A stretch of DNA of 13,245 nucleotides from Desulfovibrio sp. (GCA_003525525.1 DQED01000311.1:466-13710); one strand, 5' to 3'. Positions 1 to 7,825 are shown, counted from the stretch's first letter. Translations and numbers: made by a program. Notes: a model not told the origin generated them from the letters alone.

Positions 1-1203
1 ATGGCCGGCATGGGCGGCATGGAGGCGCTTTCGCGCATAAGCGCCTTCAACCCGGCCATGCCGGTCATCATCATGACGGCCTATTCCTCGGTGGAAACGG
101 CCGTGGCGGCGCTCAAGACCGGGGCCTACGACTACCTGACCAAGCCCCTCGACCTCGACGTGCTGCACCTGACGCTCAATCGGGCTCTGGACCACATGCG
201 CCTTGCCGCCGAAAACGAGACGCTGCGGCGCAAGCTGGCCGACGCGCCGCCCGGGCCGGAGATCATCGGCGCAAGCCGGGCCATGCGCGAGCTTTTCACG
301 CTCATCGGCATGGTCGCCCCCACCGAGGCCACGGTGCTCATCACCGGCGAATCCGGCACCGGCAAGGAACTCGTCGCCCGGGCCATCCACTCCGGCAGCG
401 CCCGATCTTCCGGGCCGCTTATTGCCGTCAACTGCGCGGCGCTCAGCGAAACCCTGCTCGAATCGGAGCTTTTCGGCCACGAGAAAGGGGCCTTCACCGG
501 GGCCGAACGCCGCCGCGAAGGCCGGTTCATGGCCGCGGACAAGGGCTCCATCTTTCTCGACGAGATCGGCGAGATCGCCCAGCCCATCCAGGCCAAGCTC
601 CTGCGCGTCATCCAGGAGCGCGAGATCCAGCGCGTGGGCGGCGACAAGCCCCTTGGCGTCGACGTGCGCATTCTGGCCGCCACCAATCGCGACCTCAAAA
701 AGGAGGTCGAGGCCGGGCGTTTTCGCGAGGATCTCTATTACCGCCTCAACGTCGTGTCCGTGCCGGTGCCGCCTCTTCGCGAGCGCGCCGAGGACATTCC
801 GCTTTTGGCCCAGTTTTTCCTCGGCCGCTTCGCCGAAAAAAACCGCAAGCGTATCAAAGGGTTCACTCCGGCGGCCATGGACCATCTGGTCCGTTGTGCC
901 TGGCCGGGCAACGTTCGCGAGCTGGAAAACGCCGTGGAGCGGGCCGTGATTCTCTCCGTTGGCGAATACGTCACCGAGCGCGAGCTGCCCCTGTGCGACG
1001 TGCGTGCCGCGGCTCCGGCCCTGGCGACCCTGACGGAAGGGGGAAGCGCCGGGCTTGCCGGGCGGCCGCTCGACGACGTCGAGCGCGAGGTCATCCTGGC
1101 CACGCTCGATTCCTGCGGCGGCAACAAGAGCGAGGCCGCCCGGGTTCTTGGCATCACACGGGCGACACTCCATAAAAAGCTCAAGAAATACGGAGAGGAC
1201 TGA
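1..1203 (+). CDS. Sigma-54-dependent NtrC-family response regulator (5'-truncated by window edge)
   Basis: This is a transcriptional activator that opens sigma-54 holoenzyme promoters after phosphorylation by a partner kinase. The visible part begins inside the receiver domain. The switch Thr (T26 in MTAYSS) and conserved Lys (K48 in LTKPLD) are present, but the acidic pocket and phosphoacceptor Asp lie upstream of the window, so the ATG at base 1 is an internal Met rather than the start. The AAA+ domain follows: Walker A GESGTGKE (116-123), the sigma-54 contact loop GAFTGA (163-168), Walker B FLDEIGE (185-191), sensor I AATNRD, the arginine-rich REDLYYRLNV stretch and sensor II WPGNVRELENAVERAV. 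A Fis-type helix-turn-helix fills about 357-397 (NKSEAARVLGITRATLHKKL). All motifs needed for an active ATPase are intact. The family resembles ZraR/AtoC/NtrC, but the target genes cannot be read from the sequence. The cognate kinase may lie upstream of the window; the kinase downstream has its own receiver and a terminator-like structure intervenes. Confidence 0.95.
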   Translation: MAGMGGMEALSRISAFNPAMPVIIMTAYSSVETAVAALKTGAYDYLTKPLDLDVLHLTLNRALDHMRLAAENETLRRKLADAPPGPEIIGASRAMRELFTLIGMVAPTEATVLITGESGTGKELVARAIHSGSARSSGPLIAVNCAALSETLLESELFGHEKGAFTGAERRREGRFMAADKGSIFLDEIGEIAQPIQAKLLRVIQEREIQRVGGDKPLGVDVRILAATNRDLKKEVEAGRFREDLYYRLNVVSVPVPPLRERAEDIPLLAQFFLGRFAEKNRKRIKGFTPAAMDHLVRCAWPGNVRELENAVERAVILSVGEYVTERELPLCDVRAAAPALATLTEGGSAGLAGRPLDDVEREVILATLDSCGGNKSEAARVLGITRATLHKKLKKYGED

Positions 1204-1211
1204 GACGGCGA

Positions 1212-1262
1212 CGGCTGCCTCGCCATGCGACTCGGGCGTGTCCGTAGCCGCGTTTTTTTCTT
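1212..1262 (+). terminator. Probable intrinsic terminator after the sigma-54 regulator
   Basis: Eight bases past the regulator stop, CGGCTGC (1212-1218) can pair with GTAGCCG (1244-1250) with one G-U pair. Inside it CGCC (1221-1224) pairs with GGCG (1235-1238). A run of seven T (1253-1259) starts two bases after the stem. The stem is branched or bulged rather than perfect, so confidence is moderate. If real, it separates the regulator from the downstream kinase. Confidence 0.45.
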
Positions 1263-1400
1263 GCCGGCGGCGAAAAAACGGACTTCGGCTTTTGTTTTTC
1301 GGGAGTCGCTGGTAGATTCCGCCACACTGCGGCGTGACCTTGCGTAAAGCAACCCTTTCTCCCGGATTGCCTCGGACGGCGTCAGAGGGCGGGCATCGTC

Positions 1401-4400
1401 ATGGAGCCGATTTCAAAAACCGTGTTTTTGGGACTGGTCAACAACGCCGCCCTGCTCGTCGCCCTGGCGTTCGTCTACGATTCCTTGACGCGGGCGGAGA
1501 TCGGCCGCCCTTCCTGGCAAAAGCGCGCCCTGGCCGGGCTTTGCCTCGGCGGCATGGCCATGGCCGTGATGCTCAATCCCTGGGATCTGCGGCCGGGCCT
1601 GTTCTTCGACACCCGCTCCATCCTCCTCGGCGTGGCCGGTCTTTTTTTCGGTGTCCTGCCCACGGTCGTGGCCATGGCCATGGCCGCATCGCTGCGCCTT
1701 GTCCAGGGCGGCGTCGGGGTATACATGGGCCTGGCCACGACGGTCGTTTCCGGCTGTTGCGGCCTGGCCTGGAGGCGCTGGGGCGTCAGGGAACTGGCCG
1801 GACTTACCCCCTGGAATCTCCTGGCGTTCGGCATCGTGCTCCACGTCCTCGTGCTGGCCTGCACCTTTCTGCTGCCGCTTCCCGTCGCCCGTGAAACGCT
1901 GGAAACCGTCGGCCTGCCGATGCTCGCCCTGTATCCGCCGCTCACGGTCGCCTTGGGGCTGTTGCTGGTGCGCCGTCTGGCGCGCAACCGTCTGCTTTCC
2001 CGCCTTGTCGAAAGCGAATCGCGCTATCAGAGCCTTTTCGAGAACAACCATGCCGCCATGCTGTTGATCGATCCCGAAACGGGAGCCGTCGCGGACGCCA
2101 ACCCGTCGGCCTGCGCCTACTACGGCTGGACGCGCGAGGAGATCAGGCAACGGCGCATGGCGGACATCAACACCAAGCCGGCCCAGGAGGTCCGCGCGGC
2201 CATGGCGGAAGCCCAAAGCGGCCGCAAACGCACGTTCGAGTTCCGGCACAGGCTCGCCGACGGCCGCATTCGCGACGTGAACGTCTATTCAGGTCCGATC
2301 CGGCTTGACGACCGCATCCTGCTGTATTCCATCGTCATGGACGTCACCGACCGCCAGGAGGCGCTGCGCCGCTTGGTTGCAAGTGAAAAGCGTTTCCGCC
2401 TGCTGGTGGAAAACGCCCCATACGGTATCTTTGTGCAGACACGAGGCGCTTTCGCCTATGTCAATCCCAGCGCGCGGAGGTTCTTCGGCGTACCGGGTCC
2501 CGGCGGGTTGCTCGGCACGCCCGTGCTGGAACGGGTCGCTCTGCCGTTTCGCGACAAGGTCCGTGCGCGCATCCGCAGGCTCAACGAGGACCGGCTCGCG
2601 GTGCCCATGGGCGAACATAGCATGTTGCGTCTGGACGGGGAGCCGTTCATCGCCGAAGTGGCGGCCGTGCCGGTGGATTGGGAAGGGGACGACGGCGCGC
2701 TGGTGTTTTTTCGCGACGTCACGGACCGCAGACGCAAAGAGGAGCAGGTGCGCGCCAGCGAAGCCCGGATGAAAAGCCTTTTTGCAGTCACGCAGATGGA
2801 GGCGGCTTCCCTTGATGCCCTGTTCGCCCATGTCGCGGCGCAAGCCGGAGCATTGACCGAAAGCCGCTACGGCTGTCTGTTCGTGCGCGGCGAAACGGAC
2901 GGCGGGCTGCTGCTTGCCGCCTCGTGCGGCAAGGCGGCCTGTCGGGGGCTCTGGGAAGACGGACCTCAGGATCTGGAGGCGCTGGGGGAATGGCTGGAAG
3001 CGGTGCGCCTGCGCCGCCCCGTGATCGTTGCGGGAAAGCGCGAGGACGAGACCGCCGGCGAGGCCCTGTGCGTGCCTGCGGTGGCCGGGGATACTGTGGT
3101 CGCGCTGCTGGTCCTGGTCGGCAAGCCCGAGGCGTACGGGGAGTCGGACATCCATTTCGCCGCGCTGCTCATGGATACGGTCTGGCGCATGGTCGCCAGG
3201 CGTCGGGACGCGACCGCGCTGCTTGCGGCCAAGGAGGCCGCGGAAACGGCCAGCCGGGTGAAAAGCGAATTTCTGGCCAACATGAGCCACGAATTGCGCA
3301 CCCCCTTGAACGGCATCCACGGCATGGCCCAACTGCTGGCAGACACGGCCCTGACCGGGGAGCAACGCCAATACGTGGACGCCTCGCTGGTTTCCTGTCG
3401 CCGCTTGACGCGTCTTTTAAGCGATATCCTGGACTTGTCGCGCGTGGAGTCGGGCAAGCTCGGCCTCGAAAACCAGCCGTTTCGGCTTTCCGACCTGCTG
3501 GCCGCAATCACGGCCGCCTTCGAGCCGGCCTGCCTGGAAGCGGGGCTGTCCTGGGACGTCACCGTCGAGGCCGGCGTTCCGGACACGCTCTGCGGCGACG
3601 AGGGCCGTGTGCGGCAGATCCTCTACAATCTCGTCGGCAACGCCGTGAAATTCACGCGCCAGGGCGGGGTGCGCCTTACGGTCTGGGCTGGGCCCACGGA
3701 CGCTTCGGGCGCGGGGAGCGTACTTTTTACCGTAGCCGACACCGGGGTCGGCATTCCCGCCGAGGAATTGGATGCCGTGTTCGAGGCCTTCCACCAGGTG
3801 GAGCGCTCCTTTTCAAGGCGTTTCCAGGGCGCGGGGCTGGGGCTCGCCATCGTGCGTCGGCTCGTCGGTCTCATGGGCGGGGTCGTGACCATGGAAAGCG
3901 AGGTCGGCGCAGGCACGCGCTGCCTGTGCGCCCTGCCGCTCGTACACGGCGAAAGCGCGGCAATCCGTCCGACGCGGGTCACGGCGCCCGTTGCGCCCCC
4001 TGTGGCCAGCCGACGCCTGCTCGTGGCCGAGGACGACGCGATCAGCGCCCTGGCCGTGAGGCGCATCCTGGAAAAAGACGGCCACAGCGTGCTCGTGGCC
4101 AAGGATGGCGGGGAGGCCGTGGAACTGGCCAAGGCCTACCAGCCGGACCTCATCCTGATGGATGTCGGCATGCCGGTGCTCGACGGCGTGGAAGCGGCGC
4201 GCGCCATCCGCGAGGCTGCGGCCCAGGAAGGAAGGCGGCGCATTCCGATCATCGCGCTCACGGCCCATGCCATGGCCGGGGACCGCGAGGCGTTGCTCGC
4301 TGCGGGCATGGACGGCTATCTCGCCAAACCTGTGGATTATGAGGCGTTGCTCACCGCGATACGGACGCATCTCGCCGGGGACGAGGGCGTACGGCCGTCG

Positions 4401-4424
4401 GGCGCCACGCCCCGGGCCGGCTAG
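1401..4424 (+). CDS. Membrane hybrid sensor histidine kinase (5TM-LytS, PAS, PAS, GAF-like, HisKA, HATPase, REC)
   Basis: This 1007-residue inner-membrane sensor kinase autophosphorylates on His and passes the phosphate to its own C-terminal receiver. Residues 1-195 form about six hydrophobic segments. The opening ([18 protein letters not shown]) and the segment after [17 protein letters not shown] match the 5TMR-LYT (LytS/YhcK) sensor family. Two PAS domains follow (about 205-320 and 325-445, each ending in a DVTDR-type PAC motif), then a GAF-like region (about 458-605). HisKA carries H630 in [12 protein letters not shown]. The ATPase has the N box (N747 in LVGNAVKF), D780 in DTGVGIP and the G2 box [12 protein letters not shown]. 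The receiver (about 870-990) has E877/D878/D879, phosphoacceptor D921 in [10 protein letters not shown]954 and K976. No Hpt domain is visible, so any phosphorelay needs a separate Hpt protein. The ATG at 1401 is preceded only by a weak GAGGGCGGG purine stretch. The ligand is unknown. Confidence 0.95.
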   Translation: MEPISKTVFLGLVNNAALLVALAFVYDSLTRAEIGRPSWQKRALAGLCLGGMAMAVMLNPWDLRPGLFFDTRSILLGVAGLFFGVLPTVVAMAMAASLRLVQGGVGVYMGLATTVVSGCCGLAWRRWGVRELAGLTPWNLLAFGIVLHVLVLACTFLLPLPVARETLETVGLPMLALYPPLTVALGLLLVRRLARNRLLSRLVESESRYQSLFENNHAAMLLIDPETGAVADANPSACAYYGWTREEIRQRRMADINTKPAQEVRAAMAEAQSGRKRTFEFRHRLADGRIRDVNVYSGPIRLDDRILLYSIVMDVTDRQEALRRLVASEKRFRLLVENAPYGIFVQTRGAFAYVNPSARRFFGVPGPGGLLGTPVLERVALPFRDKVRARIRRLNEDRLAVPMGEHSMLRLDGEPFIAEVAAVPVDWEGDDGALVFFRDVTDRRRKEEQVRASEARMKSLFAVTQMEAASLDALFAHVAAQAGALTESRYGCLFVRGETDGGLLLAASCGKAACRGLWEDGPQDLEALGEWLEAVRLRRPVIVAGKREDETAGEALCVPAVAGDTVVALLVLVGKPEAYGESDIHFAALLMDTVWRMVARRRDATALLAAKEAAETASRVKSEFLANMSHELRTPLNGIHGMAQLLADTALTGEQRQYVDASLVSCRRLTRLLSDILDLSRVESGKLGLENQPFRLSDLLAAITAAFEPACLEAGLSWDVTVEAGVPDTLCGDEGRVRQILYNLVGNAVKFTRQGGVRLTVWAGPTDASGAGSVLFTVADTGVGIPAEELDAVFEAFHQVERSFSRRFQGAGLGLAIVRRLVGLMGGVVTMESEVGAGTRCLCALPLVHGESAAIRPTRVTAPVAPPVASRRLLVAEDDAISALAVRRILEKDGHSVLVAKDGGEAVELAKAYQPDLILMDVGMPVLDGVEAARAIREAAAQEGRRRIPIIALTAHAMAGDREALLAAGMDGYLAKPVDYEALLTAIRTHLAGDEGVRPSGATPRAG

Positions 4425-5566
4425 CGTTTGCGTTTGGCCGGGATGCGCAGTTCCTGGCCAAGCGACAGGCGGGTGGAATCCACGCTGGGGTTGACCGCGG
4501 CCAGATCGGCCGCGGGCACGCCGAGCTTGCGGGCGATGCCGAGGACGGTGTCGCCTTTTTTGACGGCATAGGTTTTGCCGCTGGGCTTGGCTTTGGAGAC
4601 GGGCGGTACCCGGACCGGTTCCGGCGTTGCCTCGGCCAGGGGGCGCAGATCCCGGGCGTAGGCGCGCAGTTCGTCCGCTCCGGCGCTCGGGGGCAGTTTC
4701 TCGCCGGCGGCCACGGCGGCCATGGCCACACCCGCGAGCAGCTTCGCGCCGCTGTCGGTCATGTGCACGCCGTCGGGCGTGCGCAAGAGCACTGCGTCGC
4801 CGGTCGCCGCGTCGCGGCCGTGGCGGGTGAAGCGGCCCGAGGGGTCGGAAAAGGAGGTTTGCGTGTCCACGAAGCGGCAGCCGCCCGTGGCGGCGCACAT
4901 GCCGGACAGGGCCGCGTTGACCTGTTTGGCCCCGACCGCGAGCGACCCCTCGCCCATGGACGGCACGCCGATCCAGTAGATGCGCACGTCCGGGTTGGCC
5001 GCGCGGCAGATCGCCACCAATTCTTTGGCTTTGGCCGCGTACGCCTCGACCCAGGCCGGGTTGTCGAAATAAATGCGCGATCCGTCCGGGCCCTCCACGG
5101 GCATGACGTCGTTGGCCCCGAGCATGATGACCACGATGTCAGGGGTTTCCCGGGCCATGTGCTCGCGCATGCGGGCCGGCCAGTCGAGGAGTTCGGGGCG
5201 GGTCAGGCCCGTGGACCTGGTGCCGTCGCGGCTGAAATCGAGGCCGGGCGTGCCGGCGAGCGCCCGTTCGAGTTGTTCGCCGAGGCTGATGGAGAGCGAG
5301 TCGCCGACCACCAGGAGTTTTCGCGCCGTGGCGGTGCGGGTCGGTTTGGGGGCACGCAGAGAAAAGACGTCCGTGGGCGCGAGGTCGGCGTGCTGCGGGG
5401 GGGGCGTATCGTTGCCGTCGCCGTTGCAGGCGGCCCCGAGCAAACACAGGCCGCACAGCGCGCAGGCCAGGACGAAGCGGCCGGTTCGGGAGCGGGACGG
5501 ACCGTCACGGCGGTTGCGGCCGGCAAGCGTGGCGCGCCCGTTACGGGGCGCGCAGGGAAGAAGCAT
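4421..5566 (-). CDS. SGNH/GDSL hydrolase with C-terminal LysM domain, probable lipoprotein (DUF459-like)
   Basis: This 381-residue protein is a probable envelope esterase or acyl-hydrolase, third gene of a tandem paralogous set. The N terminus has an arginine-rich region, a hydrophobic core (31-46) and a Cys at 47 in LLGAAC. That is a slightly non-consensus lipobox, suggesting a lipid anchor. SGNH catalytic blocks are intact: S90 in VVGDSLS, oxyanion G120 in STGL, N152 in MLGANDV, and D265/H268 in PDGVHMT. A Pro/Lys linker leads to LysM at about 331-377 ([18 protein letters not shown] ... LGQELRIP), a peptidoglycan or chitin-type glycan binder. The domain pair therefore suggests an enzyme acting at the cell wall. 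The ATG at 5566 overlaps the upstream gene by 26 bases and has no clear Shine-Dalgarno, so translation may be coupled. I see no in-frame downstream start that keeps the signal. The stop shares a CTAG with the convergent kinase. The substrate is not deducible. Confidence 0.87.
   Translation of the reverse strand: MLLPCAPRNGRATLAGRNRRDGPSRSRTGRFVLACALCGLCLLGAACNGDGNDTPPPQHADLAPTDVFSLRAPKPTRTATARKLLVVGDSLSISLGEQLERALAGTPGLDFSRDGTRSTGLTRPELLDWPARMREHMARETPDIVVIMLGANDVMPVEGPDGSRIYFDNPAWVEAYAAKAKELVAICRAANPDVRIYWIGVPSMGEGSLAVGAKQVNAALSGMCAATGGCRFVDTQTSFSDPSGRFTRHGRDAATGDAVLLRTPDGVHMTDSGAKLLAGVAMAAVAAGEKLPPSAGADELRAYARDLRPLAEATPEPVRVPPVSKAKPSGKTYAVKKGDTVLGIARKLGVPAADLAAVNPSVDSTRLSLGQELRIPAKRKR
5532..5553 (-). 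other. GC-rich inverted repeat holding a stop codon in its loop
   Basis: On the minus strand GCGCGCCCCG, then TAA, then CGGGCGCGC form a nine-pair stem with one bulged base. The three-base loop is exactly the stop codon of the middle SGNH gene. The element lies 13 bases after the ATG codon of the next gene, inside the 26-base overlap. No T run follows, so it is not a standard terminator. It could affect translational coupling or protect a processed end; that is inference. Confidence 0.5.
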
Positions 5567-6704
5567 GGGACGTATCCGGGGTTTTGGGCCGCAGCTCCAT
5601 TTCCTTGGCCAGGGAGGTCAGGAAGGACTGGGCCAGGATGTCGCCGCCGGCGACCGTGAAGTGGACCTTGTCGTTGGCCCGGACCTTGATCTTGACCCCT
5701 TTGTCGTTGGGCAGAAACGTCGAATAGTTGCCCTGGGCGTCGGTCAGCAGCGACCAGGTGTCCAGGAACCGGCTCGTGGCAAACCGCCCGCATTCGGTCT
5801 TGACGATGTCGTTCATGACCTCGGCCTGCTTGGCGTAGGACGGATCGCCCATGATCGGCAGCCCGATCCAGTAGTTGCGGATGCCGCGTTCCTGCAACGC
5901 CCCCAGAAAATCCTCGACGCGCATGGAAAAGACCTCGGGCCAGGTCTTGTTCGTGCTTCCGGGCGGGCGCGGTTTTTCATTGATGTTGATGTACTTGGCG
6001 TCGTTGGCTCCCATCATGATGACCACGACGTCGGGCTTGTATTTGTCCAGGAACACGCGCAGGGCCTTGCCCCAGTCGTAGTACTTGGGATTGGCCAAAC
6101 CGCTCGAAACCTTGCCTTCCTCGATGAGTTGGACGTTTTCGAATTCGGCCATGCTCCGGCGCAGCGACAGCGACAGGCCGATGGCCAGCGAATCGCCGAC
6201 CACCAGGAGCTTGCGCGGCCCGGTGAGCTTCGCCTGGCCCAGGGACGGACCGGCCTGATCCGCGTGCGGGGCTGCGGCAGTTTGCGGCTGGACAGAAGGT
6301 AGCGACGCGTCTTCCGCGGCCAGGGGCGGCTTGGGCGGGGCCAGGGCGGCGAGCAGGTCGCCGGTGTCCACGGGGATGTCGGGCTTGAGCACCGGCTGGT
6401 TGGGGTCCAGGCGGTTTTTGAGGGCCAGGATCTCGGCCTCGGTGTTGGGCTCGTCGCGGCAGGCCAGGGAGTTCTTGTAGGTCTCGTCGAAATACGGGGC
6501 CAGGGCGCAGTCCAGGGACCGCGACGCCGGACCGAGTCCGGATTCGCGCCAGAGGTTGCGCGCCAGACGCACCTGGCGGGCCAGACCCGGAGCCGGGCCG
6601 TCGGCCAGATGGTCGTCCACCCACACCGATACTTTTTCGATGTTGACCATGGCGGCGACGGCCAGGGCGATGACGTATACGAAAAAGGCTTTTTTCCAGC
6701 TCAT
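5541..6704 (-). CDS. Membrane-anchored SGNH/GDSL hydrolase (DUF459-like)
   Basis: This 387-residue protein is the middle member of the SGNH triplet. A single N-terminal hydrophobic segment (about 5-22, after MSWKK) has no evident cleavage motif, so it probably anchors the protein in the inner membrane with the rest in the periplasm. A spacer of about 140 residues, Pro/Ala-rich from 110 to 165, precedes the catalytic domain. Catalytic residues are present: S172 in VVGDSLAIGL, G202 in KVSSGLANP, N234 in MMGANDAK, and D345/H348 in NDKVHFT. It shares KVSSGL, YYDW and NYWIGLPIM-type blocks with both neighbours, which is good evidence of duplication. The start follows the upstream gene by 52 bases with no strong Shine-Dalgarno, and its 3' end overlaps the next gene. 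It is likely an O-acyl esterase or related acyl-hydrolase on an envelope glycan. The exact substrate is unknown. Confidence 0.88.
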   Translation of the reverse strand: MSWKKAFFVYVIALAVAAMVNIEKVSVWVDDHLADGPAPGLARQVRLARNLWRESGLGPASRSLDCALAPYFDETYKNSLACRDEPNTEAEILALKNRLDPNQPVLKPDIPVDTGDLLAALAPPKPPLAAEDASLPSVQPQTAAAPHADQAGPSLGQAKLTGPRKLLVVGDSLAIGLSLSLRRSMAEFENVQLIEEGKVSSGLANPKYYDWGKALRVFLDKYKPDVVVIMMGANDAKYININEKPRPPGSTNKTWPEVFSMRVEDFLGALQERGIRNYWIGLPIMGDPSYAKQAEVMNDIVKTECGRFATSRFLDTWSLLTDAQGNYSTFLPNDKGVKIKVRANDKVHFTVAGGDILAQSFLTSLAKEMELRPKTPDTSHASSLRAP

Positions 6705-6756
6705 GGGCCGTGGCTTTGCTCGCGGGTTGTGGATGCGGATGGGGGGCTCGGCGGGA

Positions 6757-7542
6757 TCAGCGGGGATCGGCCATGGCCAGGACGATACGGTCCGTCAGCA
6801 GGCGGCAGCCGGCGGTTGTGAAATGGACGCCGTCCTTGCCACGCAGGGAGACGGCCTTGCCGGCCAGGGTTTTCTTGGGACAGAACCGGCCCGAGGCGTC
6901 GGCGAACAGGTCCCAGGAATCGATGAAGCGGCAGGACCCGGCTGCGCCGCAAGCCGCGCGCATGGCCTCGTTGGCGGTCCAGGCGCGCTGGCTGTAGGCC
7001 TTTTCGCGCATGGGCGGCAGGCCCACCCAATAGACCGTCACGCCATGTCCGGCGGCGATGTCCAGAAACCGTTTTGCCTTGGCCGAGAAGTCCTGGGCCC
7101 ACTGCGGCGTGCCCCGGCCGTTTTTGGCGTCGTTGCCGCCGAGCATGACCAGCAGCACATCGGGTTTTTCCGCGTCGAGGTACGTCGTCAGCGCCTTTTC
7201 CCAGTCGTAGAACTGCGGTGAATTGAGGCCGCTCGAGACCTTGCCCCTGTTGGCCAGGGCGGCCTGGGACTTCTGCCCGAGCGACTGGGGCATGGTCAGG
7301 CCCAGGCCCTGGGCGAACGAGTCGCCGACGAGAAGGATCTTGCGTGGCTCCCTGCCCGAGCGGACCAGGAGGTCGGCGGCGGATTCGGCCTGCGCGGCCG
7401 TGGAAACCGCCTGCGCGGCCCTGGTTTTCCTGGCCAGACCGGGCGCGGCCGCAACCAGGACGACGGCCAGCGCCGCCACAAGGGCGGTGGTGGAGATCGT
7501 AAAGGGGAACGCGCGCCGGAGCGGCAGCGGAGAGTGTCGCAT
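6757..7542 (-). CDS. Exported SGNH/GDSL hydrolase (DUF459-like), first gene of the triplet
   Basis: From the ATG at 7542 this gives 261 residues, and it is the promoter-proximal paralogue. The N terminus is a classic export signal: basic RHSPLPLRR, a hydrophobic core at about 14-33, then AAAPGLA as a possible signal peptidase I site near residue 37. Catalytic residues counted from 7542 are S75 in LVGDSFAQGL, G105 in KVSSGLNSP, N137 in MLGGNDAK, and D237/H240 in KDGVHFTTAG. The domain is complete with little beyond it, making this the minimal version of the fold in the cluster. The reading frame is open back to 7713, but that runs through the terminator and into the tRNA, so the true start must be later. 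ATG 7554 is the alternative start. It lies inside the -10 box of a strong promoter match, which favours 7542 on a leaderless or almost leaderless message. No Shine-Dalgarno is present at either codon. Confidence 0.85.
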   Translation of the reverse strand: MRHSPLPLRRAFPFTISTTALVAALAVVLVAAAPGLARKTRAAQAVSTAAQAESAADLLVRSGREPRKILLVGDSFAQGLGLTMPQSLGQKSQAALANRGKVSSGLNSPQFYDWEKALTTYLDAEKPDVLLVMLGGNDAKNGRGTPQWAQDFSAKAKRFLDIAAGHGVTVYWVGLPPMREKAYSQRAWTANEAMRAACGAAGSCRFIDSWDLFADASGRFCPKKTLAGKAVSLRGKDGVHFTTAGCRLLTDRIVLAMADPR

Positions 7543-7549
7543 CCAAACG

Positions 7550-7578
7550 ATCATAGTCGCGTCAGACCGGTTTGTCCA
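7550..7578 (-). promoter_or_regulatory. Sigma-70-type promoter for the SGNH triplet
   Basis: On the minus strand TGGACA (7578-7573) is separated by exactly 17 bases from TATGAT (7555-7550). Both are one mismatch from consensus, a striking match in GC-rich DNA. Transcription would start near 7543-7542, on or just before the ATG at 7542. It lies just beyond the tRNA terminator, as expected for an independent unit. Confidence 0.6.
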
Positions 7579-7620
7579 GGACGGACGACGGGGGGTGGTG
7601 CGTTGCAACATCCCGGTAAT

Positions 7621-7650
7621 AAAAAAGAAACCGGACTTGATGTCCGGTTT
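7621..7650 (-). terminator. Intrinsic terminator of the tRNA gene
   Basis: Read on the minus strand, AAACCGGAC and GTCCGGTTT form a perfect nine-pair stem (7650-7642 with 7636-7628) around a five-base loop. It is followed by CTTTTTT. It begins 13 bases past the encoded CCA end of the tRNA and separates the tRNA from the SGNH genes. Confidence 0.85.
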
Positions 7651-7662
7651 CCATGGAATTCG

Positions 7663-7739
7663 TGGTAGCGAGGGAGGGAATTGAACCCCCGACACTGCGG
7701 ATATGAGCCGCATGCTCTAACCGTCTGAGCTACCTCGCC
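7663..7739 (-). tRNA. tRNA with anticodon CAU, probably elongator tRNA-Met
   Basis: A 77-base cloverleaf including an encoded CCA. The acceptor is GGCGAGG/CCTCGCT, with G1-U72 as a wobble pair. The D arm is GCTC...GAGC. The anticodon arm TGCGG-CTCATAT-CCGCA presents CAT (complement of 7703-7705). The T arm is GGGGG-TTCAATT-CCCTC. It is not the initiator: the GGG/CCC anticodon-stem pairs and the mismatched 1-72 C-A pair are absent. A CAU anticodon is shared by elongator Met and by the tRNA-Ile whose C34 is modified to lysidine. The body resembles elongator Met (GTAGCTCAG, GGTTAGAGCA), but sequence reading alone does not fully exclude Ile2. Confidence 0.93.
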
Positions 7740-7766
7740 AGATGTCCCCGTCAGCGGAGAAACGGG

Positions 7767-7795
7767 TATTTAAACGTTTCCTCCAACCTTGGCAA
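7767..7795 (-). promoter_or_regulatory. Promoter for the tRNA gene
   Basis: On the minus strand TTGCCA (7795-7790), a 17-base spacer and TAAATA (7772-7767) precede the mature tRNA 5' end by 27 bases. This would leave a leader of roughly 20 bases for RNase P. The stretch is AT-richer than its surroundings and is intergenic after the uppP stop. Confidence 0.55.
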
Positions 7796-7825
7796 GCATT
7801 TTTTGACAGCATTTTATTGCAGCGC

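Noticed and set aside
1..3. ATG at base 1 as the true start of the sigma-54 regulator
   Set aside because: The first visible residues are the middle of a receiver domain, so the gene begins upstream of the window.
1263..1400. Promoter for the hybrid kinase (TAGATT near 1313)
   Set aside because: No acceptable -35 at 15-19 bases and no -24/-12 sigma-54 signature, so I could not support a specific site.
1668..1690. Tandem GGCCATGGCCATGG-like repeat
   Set aside because: It falls in a transmembrane segment coding for alternating Ala and Met. Two short units in coding DNA need no special explanation.
2289..3371. Open frames antisense to the hybrid kinase (also 1413-2249)
   Set aside because: Low-complexity, His/Arg/Gln-rich translations with no motifs. 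The PAS and GAF-like coding on the plus strand explains the region.
3813..4898. Minus-strand frame spanning the convergent kinase/SGNH junction
   Set aside because: It is in a different frame from the SGNH-LysM gene, has an Arg/Pro/Gly-rich translation, and crosses two well-supported genes.
4763..6302. Plus-strand open frames (4763-5659 and 5073-6302) across the SGNH genes
   Set aside because: Antisense shadows. No start with a ribosome-binding site and no family resemblance, while all SGNH catalytic residues are on the minus strand.
7543..7713. Extended N terminus of the first SGNH gene back to ATG 7713
   Set aside because: It would begin inside the tRNA and run through its terminator; the encoded residues are simply read from those elements. 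The signal peptide begins after 7542.
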